Part shown: positions 7,817 to 15,772 of the stretch, piece by piece | How the letters are laid out: each line of letters begins with the position of its first letter | How positions within the stretch are numbered: the first letter of the stretch is position 1 | From: Bradyrhizobium algeriense | GTDB lineage: Bacteria > Pseudomonadota > Alphaproteobacteria > Rhizobiales > Xanthobacteraceae | Assembly (NCBI RefSeq): GCF_003062295.1 | Contig: NZ_PYCN01000001.1 | Span: forward strand, 268,001-332,000 | DNA: 64,000 bases | Direction of reading: 5' to 3' | Notes under the pieces: model-generated | The model's database searches: none | What the model was told of the DNA's origin: nothing | Seen by the model: the letters and a program-made list of their open reading frames with translations, nothing else | Made by a program: the position numbers and the translations under genes

Positions 7817-9112
7817 TCAGGACATCGATCGCATCAACGCGGAAATCTGGATTGTTGCAAAGTTGGAGTACGTATCCGATACGGCGTAGGGCAAAATGAG
7901 CTGATCATTGTGCGCCATCGCCCCGCAGGTATAGACGACGTTGGGAACGTAGCCTTCGCGTTCGGACGGCTCGGGCCGCAACAACGGTTCGCTCGAACGC
8001 GCCAGCACCCTGGTGGGGTCGCGCTTGTCGAGCAGCGCCGCGCCGATCGAATATTTTCGGACCGGGCCGACGCCATGCGTCAGCATCAGCCAGCCCTCCT
8101 CCAGCTCGACCGGCGATCCGCAGTTGCCGATCTGCACGAACTCCCAAGGGAATTGCGGCTTCAGGATCGGCTGACCGCCTTCCCATCTGTAGAGGTCGTC
8201 GGAATAGATCAAATAAAGGTTCTCGTTATCCTGTCGCGCGATCATGGCGTACTTGCCGTCGATTTTGCGCGGGAACAGCGCCATGCCCTTGTTGCGCGCG
8301 GCTGCGCCGTGCAGCGGCGTCATTCGAAACGAGAGGAAGTCGCTGGTCTCGATCAGTTCCGACCGGATCGCGGTACCCTTGTAGGCGGTATAGGTTGCGT
8401 AATAGGTCGTCCGACCGCCATCGCTGAATTGGACGAAGCGCGCGTCTTCGATGCCGTTCGATTGCGAATCCGTGACCGGAAAGATCACACGTTCACTGAT
8501 GTCCTGTGCCGGCTCGAAAACGACGTCGACTTCGTCGCCCATCGGTCCAGCTAACCGGTGCCTGATCCGGGGACTCGAAGCGAGCCGGGCCGTCGGATCG
8601 ACTCTGATGCTGCCTTCAGCGGCGATGGTGCCAGCGCGAAACGTCAGTGACGATACGTGCCCCTCGCCGACGGCTCGGAGGCTCAGAATGAAGCGCAGGC
8701 TGCCGTTCGGGATTCCTGACTGGTCGGGGTGCGGCACGATGCTGGGATTGAACAGTGCCGACGCTTCGAACGAGTATTCGTGCAGGAAGTAAGCGCCGAT
8801 AAGCTGGCGCTGCACTTCGGAAAACGTAATGTGCGCCAGCAGCGCCTCCTCCATTTCGTCGGCCCGGCGCTCAAACGTCTCCAGCAGGTTGCGGTGCCGG
8901 CCCTGGAAATTTTCCAGCACATCGGCCAGTTGGCTTGCCGCGGCCTGCGGATCGAGATTGAGAACGCGCTCGACAATATGGTTGGCGCGCGTCTTGTCGG
9001 TCGGGTTGAGATCACGCGGTTCGGTCGCCGGCTTGAACGGACGCACGATCACGCGCGCAGGATCAGGCCGCAGATAGAGCGCCCGTCGATTGACGAAAGT
9101 GGCTTGCAACAA
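7817..9112 (-). CDS. GH130-family beta-mannoside phosphorylase/glycosidase
   Basis: 431 residues with the five-bladed beta-propeller repeats of glycoside hydrolase family 130 (for example GIEDARFVQF, then YYATYTAY, GNCGSPVEL and YTCGAMAHND). Family members phosphorolyse or hydrolyse beta-mannosides such as beta-1,2-mannobiose or mannosylglucose, releasing mannose 1-phosphate in the phosphorylases. A helical N-terminal segment of about 120 residues precedes the propeller. No signal peptide, so it is cytoplasmic. It is 40 bases downstream of the GT4 gene and co-directional with it and manA, pointing to mannose-containing glycan or solute metabolism. Which GH130 subfamily and which phosphate/acid residue set cannot be settled by eye. 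Confidence 0.82.
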   Translation of the reverse strand: MLQATFVNRRALYLRPDPARVIVRPFKPATEPRDLNPTDKTRANHIVERVLNLDPQAAASQLADVLENFQGRHRNLLETFERRADEMEEALLAHITFSEVQRQLIGAYFLHEYSFEASALFNPSIVPHPDQSGIPNGSLRFILSLRAVGEGHVSSLTFRAGTIAAEGSIRVDPTARLASSPRIRHRLAGPMGDEVDVVFEPAQDISERVIFPVTDSQSNGIEDARFVQFSDGGRTTYYATYTAYKGTAIRSELIETSDFLSFRMTPLHGAAARNKGMALFPRKIDGKYAMIARQDNENLYLIYSDDLYRWEGGQPILKPQFPWEFVQIGNCGSPVELEEGWLMLTHGVGPVRKYSIGAALLDKRDPTRVLARSSEPLLRPEPSEREGYVPNVVYTCGAMAHNDQLILPYAVSDTYSNFATIQISALMRSMS

Positions 9113-9151
9113 GGTGCCCTCAGTTCGCGTTTGCGTGGGTGGACGCTTAAC

Positions 9152-11437
9152 TCAAGCGCCGATGGCGCGAAGCGTCACGGGGTTCGTCGGATTGATATTG
9201 GCGCGCGCAAGCTGGCGCATCTCGGCCAGCGCCAGCAGATAGGACACGACCGACTCGCCGCCGCGATTTTCATTGGCACGATCGGGATGCAGCCCATCGC
9301 GACAACTGCCGGTCTCGGAATCGACGAGCGCAACCGACAGGTCGTTGCCGCCAAAGAACCAGAAGAAAACCCCGGCCGCGATGACCTTCCATTCGGCATC
9401 GCCGTCCGCGCGCCACGCGATCAGGCACGCTGCGATCGTGGCGGTGGCTTCCACCGGCTGCTGATCGAAGGCCCCGGGAGGCTTTCGAAGTTCGCCGAAG
9501 CTCGTCGTACCCACCGGGCGGAAATGCCCGGTCGACGTCGTCTGCAGCGTCATCAACCAGCGCAGGGTTCTCAAACCGGCATCGACATAGGCCGGTGTTT
9601 GCGTGGCGAGGCCTGTCGCGATCAGGGCCTGCGGCAGGCGCGCATTGTCATACGCCAGGCCTTCCTCGAACCACACCCAGTCCGGCGTCTCGACCAGAGC
9701 GAGGGCGGACACCAGCGTGTCGGCAAGAGAATGCCTGATCTCACGGGCCCGCTGATCATCAGGAGCTGCGGCGCAATAGGCGTCCAGCCCGAGAAGCGTG
9801 AAGGCCATGGCGCGAGGCGAGCGAAAGGCCGCGGCGGTCGACAAGGCTTCGGCAAACAAGGCCGCCGCCCATCGACGCCGTGACAGGCTGGCATCCTTCC
9901 GCGCGCATTCACCCAAGGCCCACAGGGTTCGCCCGTGACTGTCCTCGGAGCCTTCATCTTCGAGCCAGGTCCGGTTGAAACCCATGAAGTTGCGAAAGCG
10001 CCTGGTATCGGGATTCCACGCATGCTGCACAAAGGCGGCAAAGCGGCCCGTCTGGCTTTCGGAAAGCGGGTGCTCGCCCGGTTCATTGAGCGCGCAAGCC
10101 AACAGCAACGCCCGGGCGTTGTCGTCCACGCAGTAGCCGTGCGCGCGGTCAGGCACCGAATGCACGGCGTGCTGGAACAGGCCGGTATCGTCGCACATCG
10201 ACAGGAAATGGCCCAATTGCATATCGGGCACCGCGTGACCGTGCAGCGCGATCGCGTCCGGCGCGGCACGCGCGATCACCTTCAGCCGGTGACCCTGCCG
10301 GGCATTTTCGAAGGCGGTCATGTAACGCCCGGCTGTGCGCTCCCATGTCATCGATCGGCTGGCAGCGTAGGCGCGCTCGCGCATCGCCTGCCGGCGAGGG
10401 CCGTCGGTAAGCAATCGTGCTATTTCGTTGCCGGTCCCTGTCGCGTCGCCAAAGGCAACGAGAACCCCGCGCCCATCAGCCAGCAATTCGCGCGCATGCC
10501 AGTAAGGCGTCGAGACGACCGGCTTGCCGAGGCCGAAGCTGTAGGCCAGCGTGCCCGACGTCATCTGCGCCTCGTTGAGATAGGGCGTGACGTAGACGTC
10601 GCACATTGAAATGAATTCGAGCAGCGTGGCCTGATCAACGAACCGGTCGAGGAATACGACGTGGTCCTCGATGCCAAGTTTGCGCACGCGTTCCATCAGG
10701 CTGCCGCGATAGGCTTCGCCCTGGTCGCGAACCAGATTGGGGTGCGTCGCACCGAGTACCACATAGACCGCGTCCGGCCGCCTTTGCAGGATCGAGGGCA
10801 TGGCGTCGATCATGACCTCGATGCCCTTGCTGGGGGACAGCAGACCGAATGTCAGAATGACCGACCGGTTGCTAAATCCGAGCTTGGCCTTTGCCGCGTC
10901 CGGCGCGACGAACGGAAAGTCGGGGATGCCATGGGCAATGACCTCGATCTTGTCGTCCGGAACGCGATAGACGTTGCGCAGCAGTTCGCGGCCCTTGCTG
11001 GCCATCACGACGACCTTCGAGGACATTTCGGCGATGCGCTCCATCACCGCGCGCTGAGCCGCCGACGGCGCGGCCAGCACCGTGTGCAGCGTCGTGACGA
11101 CCGGCATGGTCAGGCGCGAAAGCAGTTCCAGGATATGGGTCCCGGCTTCGCCGCCGAAAATTCCGAACTCGTGCTGCAGGCAGACGATGTCGAACCGGCC
11201 GGCGTTGAGGAACGCGGCGGCGCCGACATACTCCTCGATGCTTCCATCCTTGATCTGCAACGCGACCGAGGCAGGATAATCGTAAGTCTGGTCGTGGTCG
11301 GTCATCGCTACGATGCAGGTTTGCAGGTTTGGCCGTGAATTCGAGATCGCGCGCTGCAGGTCGGTCGAAAATGTTGCGATCCCGCAGCGGCGAGGCAATG
11401 AATTTCCGATCACCGCGATCCTGCGGAGCGGCGTCAC
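9152..11437 (-). CDS. GT4 glycosyltransferase fused to an alpha/alpha-toroid domain
   Basis: 761 residues. Residues 1-375 form a GT-B glycosyltransferase of family 4 type (IGNSLPRRCGIATFSTDL at the N-terminus; FGLLSPSKGIEVMIDAM and PYLNEAQMTSGTLAYSFGLG in the donor-binding half). Residues about 395-740 are a helical toroid-like domain with repeated aromatic/Asp motifs (HGYCVDDNARALLL, FNRTWLEDEGSEDSHGR, WFEEGLAYDNARLPQALIA), as in mannosidase- or epimerase-like (alpha/alpha)6 barrels. The start is GTG 11437, overlapping the manA stop as GTGA. With manA supplying mannose phosphates and GH130 downstream, a mannosyl-oligosaccharide or compatible-solute pathway is likely (inference). Confidence 0.8.
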   Translation of the reverse strand: MTPLRRIAVIGNSLPRRCGIATFSTDLQRAISNSRPNLQTCIVAMTDHDQTYDYPASVALQIKDGSIEEYVGAAAFLNAGRFDIVCLQHEFGIFGGEAGTHILELLSRLTMPVVTTLHTVLAAPSAAQRAVMERIAEMSSKVVVMASKGRELLRNVYRVPDDKIEVIAHGIPDFPFVAPDAAKAKLGFSNRSVILTFGLLSPSKGIEVMIDAMPSILQRRPDAVYVVLGATHPNLVRDQGEAYRGSLMERVRKLGIEDHVVFLDRFVDQATLLEFISMCDVYVTPYLNEAQMTSGTLAYSFGLGKPVVSTPYWHARELLADGRGVLVAFGDATGTGNEIARLLTDGPRRQAMRERAYAASRSMTWERTAGRYMTAFENARQGHRLKVIARAAPDAIALHGHAVPDMQLGHFLSMCDDTGLFQHAVHSVPDRAHGYCVDDNARALLLACALNEPGEHPLSESQTGRFAAFVQHAWNPDTRRFRNFMGFNRTWLEDEGSEDSHGRTLWALGECARKDASLSRRRWAAALFAEALSTAAAFRSPRAMAFTLLGLDAYCAAAPDDQRAREIRHSLADTLVSALALVETPDWVWFEEGLAYDNARLPQALIATGLATQTPAYVDAGLRTLRWLMTLQTTSTGHFRPVGTTSFGELRKPPGAFDQQPVEATATIAACLIAWRADGDAEWKVIAAGVFFWFFGGNDLSVALVDSETGSCRDGLHPDRANENRGGESVVSYLLALAEMRQLARANINPTNPVTLRAIGA

Positions 11438-12369
11438 GCGTGTGCCTCGGCCAGGCCGCTGAGTTCCGCCAGGTCGGCAGCAACGGCCTGAACAGGTCTG
11501 GTCGATCGCCCGGAAAGCCTGTGCAAAAGGGAGCCGATCGGAGCGCTTGCGGGATACGCGATCAGGGCGGATAACCCGTTGGCACCGACTTCGATGCTGG
11601 CGCGATCGCCGCCGACGAAGATCGCCTGCCCGACGGATAGCGCGGACAATCCGATCGCCGCATGGCCGTCGAGAGCGAGAACCCAGGTTTCCGAATCGGC
11701 GAGCAGCGCCCAGCTTGAACCCTCGGGCAGATCGAGCCGCTCGAGCACAAAATGTTGGCTCGCGACCAGAACCATTCGCTCAAGAGTGAGGCGGGTGGGA
11801 TGACGTGGCGGCGCAAGCGGGAAGACGTTGGCGACGGCTACGCCATTGTCGATGTGCAGTTCACGCTGTCGGCCGTAGTCGAACAGGCGGAATGTCGTGT
11901 CGCTGCGCTGCTGAATCTCGGCGAGCACGATGCCGGCGCCGAGAGCGTGGATGGTGCCGGCCGGAATGAAGATGACATCGTCTTTCGCCACCGGACGCCA
12001 TTGAACCAGATCAACGATCGAGCCATTCGTGATCGCCGCGCGTAATTCCTGTGGTGTGATCCGTCGATTCAGGCCAACGCCGATCTGCGCGCCCGGCTTC
12101 GCCGCGATGATGTACCATGCTTCGCTCTTGCCGTTCGGCATCCCCATCGCGCGCGCTGACGTATCGTCCGGATGGACCTGGATCGACAACGGCGCGCTGG
12201 TGAACAGCAACTTGAGAAGCAAGGCAGAGGCCGGCGCACTGCTGTCAGCTCGTTCGAACCAGAGCTCTCCCACGGCATCCCCGGTACCGTCGACGCTGCT
12301 CCATGGCTGGAGATCGCTGACGCCCCAGGGCTTGCGTATGGCCTGCACGGACGCGTGTTCGATGGACAT
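11434..12369 (-). CDS. manA: class I mannose-6-phosphate isomerase
   Basis: 311 residues, interconverting fructose 6-phosphate and mannose 6-phosphate. The zinc-site motifs of the type I family are visible: LSIQVHPDD (Gln and His), KSEAWYII (Glu) and GTIHALGAGI (His). The C-terminal cupin half is present but the protein is shorter than eukaryotic PMI, as in Bacillus-type ManA. The start ATG 12369 has AGGAGA upstream. It is the first gene of an operon followed by the GT4 gene (GTGA overlap) and GH130, so it most likely feeds mannose into that pathway. Confidence 0.85.
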   Translation of the reverse strand: MSIEHASVQAIRKPWGVSDLQPWSSVDGTGDAVGELWFERADSSAPASALLLKLLFTSAPLSIQVHPDDTSARAMGMPNGKSEAWYIIAAKPGAQIGVGLNRRITPQELRAAITNGSIVDLVQWRPVAKDDVIFIPAGTIHALGAGIVLAEIQQRSDTTFRLFDYGRQRELHIDNGVAVANVFPLAPPRHPTRLTLERMVLVASQHFVLERLDLPEGSSWALLADSETWVLALDGHAAIGLSALSVGQAIFVGGDRASIEVGANGLSALIAYPASAPIGSLLHRLSGRSTRPVQAVAADLAELSGLAEAHA

Positions 12370-12906
12370 AGCGTCTCCTGACCCGTAACGCGCACGCCGA
12401 AGCGACATGCCGTTGGTCGATATCGTCCGTGGGATTGTGTGGCTAAGCGTCGCGTCTGCGGACTCGCCTTGTTGCGAAACCGGGTACGCTGTTGGTCATA
12501 TGGATACTGTCGCATCCAATAGCAACCACTTTGCTTCGCGCGCGGTCGATATCGTAGAAGACGGCACGCCGAGCATGGCGCGGCTCGCCGGAGATCGATC
12601 CCGGTTCTACATCACGTTGCTATCGCGATCGGATCAGATGCGGCATGAACGCTGACCTTGCCTTCGCTGTGGGGATTTCCCTCGACATCGTGACGAAAAG
12701 AGCGTCTGCTGCACCGATCACCGCCTATCCCAGCCCGCAAGGCGATGGGCGTTCGGGCCTGTTCTGGCGAGGCCCGGCGAATCTCCGGCAAGATCGGAAC
12801 GATATCTCTCCATCCGACATCTCTCCATCTTATGCCGCCGCCCATTCAGACGAGCCGCTGAGCCAGCTCCAACGACATCATCGCGGTGAACGCGAAAGGA
12901 ATGACA
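12370..12906. other. intergenic region upstream of manA and of a small plus-strand gene
   Basis: About 540 bases with no credible gene on either strand. It must hold the manA operon promoter (minus strand) and the promoter of the 75-residue gene (plus strand). I looked for GGAAC-N16/17-CGTT (EcfG-type general stress promoters) and found GGAAC at 12796 but no matching downstream half. Confidence 0.4.
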
Positions 12907-13134
12907 ATGAAGAAACCCCTGCTTTCCATTGAAGAGCCGGAGCCGAAGAAGACGGTGCGGGCCGACAGGCCTCCGACCGAAGGGTTCGCGACGATCGTCG
13001 ACGGCCATTTCAAGTCGCAGTTTGACACGGCCGAGGCTGCCGAAGTCTCCGGCCGAAAGCTGAAGACCGCTTATCCGATGCTTCAGGTCCAGGTCTACGA
13101 TGCCGTCATGAAGGCGCGCACCTTGTTGAGCTAG
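12907..13134 (+). CDS. 75-residue hypothetical protein
   Basis: MKKPLLSIEEPEPKKTVRAD..., then a globular part with FATIVDGHFKSQF and a helix DTAEAAEVSGRKLKTAYPML. GAAAGGA lies seven bases before ATG 12907, making this start better than ATG 12901 or 12886. I recall homologous small proteins in rhizobia without a function. The N-terminal third is charged and probably disordered; the remainder resembles a small alpha/beta domain. Confidence 0.65.
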   Translation: MKKPLLSIEEPEPKKTVRADRPPTEGFATIVDGHFKSQFDTAEAAEVSGRKLKTAYPMLQVQVYDAVMKARTLLS

Positions 13135-13201
13135 CAAAGCCAGCTATCGCGCCGTTGTCGTGCGGGCGTAGAAACGCCCCTACCAGCCAGGCGCCTCCAT
13201 C

Positions 13202-13450
13202 TCAGCAACCGCGGCAGATATTCTTCAGCTTGGCGTTGGTCCTGGCGTCTTCTGCGCTGAAAGGATCTTTGTTAGCGGCTCGCGACGGGTCTCTTTCGGA
13301 GATTGCGGACTTTTCCATTTTCGGAGGATACACCGCGTCGTAGCACGACAGGCGCGCATTGGCGTTTTCGATCGCGCGGCACTCGGGCCCTGCGGCAAGA
13401 GCAGCCGTCGCACACACGCACAGTGCCAGCACGGCGAGAGTCGTCTTCAT
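13202..13450 (-). CDS. 82-residue exported protein with RLxCYD motif
   Basis: A clear Sec signal peptide (MKTTLAVLALCVCATAALAA) is followed by PECRAIENANARLSCYDAVY, a short Cys-containing motif (C...I.....RL.CYD) seen in many small periplasmic proteins of alphaproteobacteria. The C-terminus carries another pair of cysteines (NICRGC). Probably a disulfide-bonded periplasmic protein. ATG 13450 has AAGGAA upstream. Downstream of, and co-directional with, the transglutaminase gene. Function unknown. Confidence 0.7.
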   Translation of the reverse strand: MKTTLAVLALCVCATAALAAGPECRAIENANARLSCYDAVYPPKMEKSAISERDPSRAANKDPFSAEDARTNAKLKNICRGC

Positions 13451-13515
13451 CCGAAGTTCCTTCCCGATGGGTCGCAGTTTTAAATCAAGCAGGTCGACGC
13501 GGGGGCTATCCGTCG

Positions 13516-14322
13516 TCACGCGACCTCGTCGGTCCAGACCTTGAAGCCGACCAATGTGTTTGGCCCAAACGTCTGGGTGATCGGCACATCGGAGGCATCG
13601 CGCCCCTGCGCGATCAGGATGCGGCCGATCCTTGGCACGTTGTTGCGCGGATCGAAGGTGCGCCAGTGCCCGCCGATATAGGCTTCGAACCAGCCGGCGA
13701 AATCGCCCGCGGCCCAGGGCTTCGGCGTACCGATGTCGCTGAGATAGCCCGTGCAATAGCGCGCGGGAATGTTCATGCAGCGGCAGAACGCGACGGCGAG
13801 ATGGGCGTAATCGCGGCAGACGCCCTTGCCTTCCGCGTAAGCCTCCCACGCCGTCTTGCTGGCGCGCGCATGCTCGTATCCGAACGCGATGTGACGATGC
13901 ACGAAATCGCAGATCGCCTGGACCCGCGCCCAGCCTGGCGGCGTTTTCTCGAACAATTGCCAGGCGATTTCCGAAAGCCGCTCGGTCTCGCAATAGCGGC
14001 TGCCGAGCAGATAGACCAGGGTGTCCGCGGGCAGGTCCTCGACCGCATGCTGAATCGCGGAAGCAAACACCGGATCGGGCAGGCCGCTGTCGCGAACGAC
14101 GCCATCGGCCGCGAGACGCACCCGACCGGCGGGCGCAACCATGCGGCTGCACCAATTGCCGAACATGTCGCGATAGGGTGCGATCTCGACGACGGGGTCG
14201 GTGGTGAGGAAGTCCGGCACGATGATGTCGGACGCACGGGTGAAGTGTGTGCCCAGCACCATGATCATCGGCGTCGGCTGCGGGAAATCGTAGAGCATTT
14301 CGAATCCGACGCGAATCTTCAT
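13516..14322 (-). CDS. transglutaminase-like cysteine protease-fold protein
   Basis: 268 residues. An N-terminal beta domain (MKIRVGFEMLYDFPQPTPMI) is followed by a transglutaminase-like core with the catalytic triad visible: Cys169 in GKGVCRDYAHLA, His219 in IGGHWRTFDPRNN and Asp224 in the same segment. These bacterial proteins are thought to act as amidases, proteases or cross-linking enzymes; no specific substrate is known. No signal peptide, hence cytoplasmic. The gene ends 65 bases from the start of the co-directional exported protein and is divergent from a cluster of small plus-strand genes. Confidence 0.85.
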   Translation of the reverse strand: MKIRVGFEMLYDFPQPTPMIMVLGTHFTRASDIIVPDFLTTDPVVEIAPYRDMFGNWCSRMVAPAGRVRLAADGVVRDSGLPDPVFASAIQHAVEDLPADTLVYLLGSRYCETERLSEIAWQLFEKTPPGWARVQAICDFVHRHIAFGYEHARASKTAWEAYAEGKGVCRDYAHLAVAFCRCMNIPARYCTGYLSDIGTPKPWAAGDFAGWFEAYIGGHWRTFDPRNNVPRIGRILIAQGRDASDVPITQTFGPNTLVGFKVWTDEVA

Positions 14323-14514
14323 TCGAAAGGCCTCTCCCGCTACTAACGCTCGAAGTGGCTACGAAACCAGCGAATACAAGGCGCCAGCCGCCTCATTCGA
14401 CCAAATACGGCTGCTAGCAGAGAAAACGATAGCTAATTGCCGCAAAAGCGCGCACGCTGCCACGATGTCCGACAAACCTCATGACTTCGCGCGCAGATTC
14501 GCCGGGCTGCCGGC

Positions 14515-14781
14515 ATGACCACGCGCACGCGACGGGAAATGGTTCATTTCAGGCATCCGTTCCGCCTCAAGGGTATCGACCGGCAGCTCGCACCGGGGGC
14601 TTACGAAATCATCACCGACGAGGAGATGATCGAAGGCCTTTCGTTTCCGAGCTTTCGGCGGGTCGCCACCATGATCATGGTGCCCGGCGCGCCGCCGCAA
14701 CGTTCCGCGATGGAAATGATCACGATCAGTTCGATCGATCTGTCCGACGCGCAACGCATCGACGCGAGCGCCCCCGCGTGA
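14515..14781 (+). CDS. 88-residue hypothetical protein
   Basis: Starts MTTRTRREMVHFRHPFRLKG; continues with LAPGAYEIITDEEMIEGLSF and a hydrophobic MIMVPGAPP. The pattern (basic start, then PGxYxIxTDEExIEGLSF) is one I recall from rhizobial hypothetical proteins. It overlaps the next gene by four bases (GTGA), so the pair is translationally coupled. No function can be assigned. Confidence 0.65.
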   Translation: MTTRTRREMVHFRHPFRLKGIDRQLAPGAYEIITDEEMIEGLSFPSFRRVATMIMVPGAPPQRSAMEMITISSIDLSDAQRIDASAPA

Positions 14782-15077
14782 CTGAGACCCCGATCGAGCT
14801 CGACAAGCATCGCGGCATGGCGGCGCAGAAGGCCACCGATATCCGTCGCGTGCTTGCCGACGTCGAGGCCAACGCAAAACTGTTGCGTGACGAGCAGGGC
14901 GCTGTCGAACTCCAGCTCCTTGCCGTGCCGGCCACCTCGTGGCCCGAGGCGGTGGCCAAGGCGCGTTACGTGCTCAACCTTTATTCGGCCGGTCTCGCGC
15001 CGACCGACACCCATCACCGCGACCTCGTCGCCGCGGTGCTTGCCGATCTTACCCGGCTTTCCGGGGAGGAGACCTGA
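14778..15077 (+). CDS. 99-residue hypothetical protein, coupled to the upstream gene
   Basis: Starts at GTG 14778 inside the stop of the preceding gene (GTGA). The protein, opening VTETPIELDKHRGMAAQKAT, is mostly helical (DIRRVLADVEANAKLLRDEQ, then WPEAVAKARYVLNLYSAGL). No transmembrane segment. Composition and the tight coupling support a real gene. Function unknown. Confidence 0.6.
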   Translation: MTETPIELDKHRGMAAQKATDIRRVLADVEANAKLLRDEQGAVELQLLAVPATSWPEAVAKARYVLNLYSAGLAPTDTHHRDLVAAVLADLTRLSGEET

Positions 15078-15162
15078 ACAAGGCGACGTTGGGCCTAAAA
15101 GAACTGTACACTTCATCCAGCCGTCCCGACCAGGATCGAACGGCGTAAACCGAAAGCACCTG

Positions 15163-15342
15163 ATGCAGAACCTCTCGCCACGTCACGTCATGACCGAAGA
15201 ATCGCTTCGTCTCGGGGTGGAGTCCGGCTGGTACTCGACCAAAGTCAGTGGAACCTTCGTCTCGGGCCCGCATTCTTCCGAAGCGGACTGCCTGCGCAGG
15301 ATCGCAGAAATCAATCCGCCGGTAACGAAAAAGAAGAATTAA
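15163..15342 (+). CDS. 59-residue hypothetical protein
   Basis: MQNLSPRHVMTEESLRLGVE..., with WYSTKVSGTFVSGPHSSEAD and a basic end PPVTKKKN. The start could equally be ATG 15190 (50 residues); neither has a clear ribosome-binding site. I recall similar 50-60-residue rhizobial proteins with the xESxWY...GPF/HxxxxxCL pattern. Member of the small-protein run at 14.5-15.7 kb. Confidence 0.5.
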   Translation: MQNLSPRHVMTEESLRLGVESGWYSTKVSGTFVSGPHSSEADCLRRIAEINPPVTKKKN

Positions 15343-15371
15343 GTCCGCTCCGTTCCGGGAGGAAAAGTCTG

Positions 15372-15650
15372 ATGACGTTCGCGCGCGGCAACATCCGAGG
15401 CTATGACGACGACCGGATGGTTCTGCTGTTCTCCATGATGGACGGCGGCAGGGAAGTGCCCTGCGCCGTCAGCGCTTCGGCGATGGATGATCTGGAACAC
15501 GTGCCGCGGACGCCGGCCAACCGGCGCGAGGAACAGTTCGCGCGGTTGCGGGACCGGATCGAGGCCTGCGCGTCCCGCAAATTCCAGGCGCGGGAGTTCG
15601 AAGGCACTCCCCCCGGCATCATCGTGCGCAGCATCGATTTCCGTTCCTGA
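15372..15650 (+). CDS. DUF1488 family protein
   Basis: 92 residues. The segment MMDGGREVPCAVSASAMDDL is diagnostic of the DUF1488 family, small proteins common in Rhizobiales and other proteobacteria with no settled role. The start ATG 15372 is preceded by GGGAGG at proper spacing. Last of the plus-strand small genes before the amidase. Cytoplasmic. Confidence 0.75.
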   Translation: MTFARGNIRGYDDDRMVLLFSMMDGGREVPCAVSASAMDDLEHVPRTPANRREEQFARLRDRIEACASRKFQAREFEGTPPGIIVRSIDFRS

Positions 15651-15772
15651 CGCTGCGGCTCAGCGCTGTCACGACGGCCGCGATGAAGCGATCTGCGGAC
15701 CGGTGAAAAAAAGTTCCGCCCTCCCCAATCATGTTCTAAGGTTCCGAGCTGTTTTCCGAGGGGACCGATTGC

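Noticed and set aside
12796..12820. GGAAC as part of an EcfG stress promoter upstream of the 75-residue gene
   Set aside because: No CGTT-like minus-10 half at 16-17 bases downstream.
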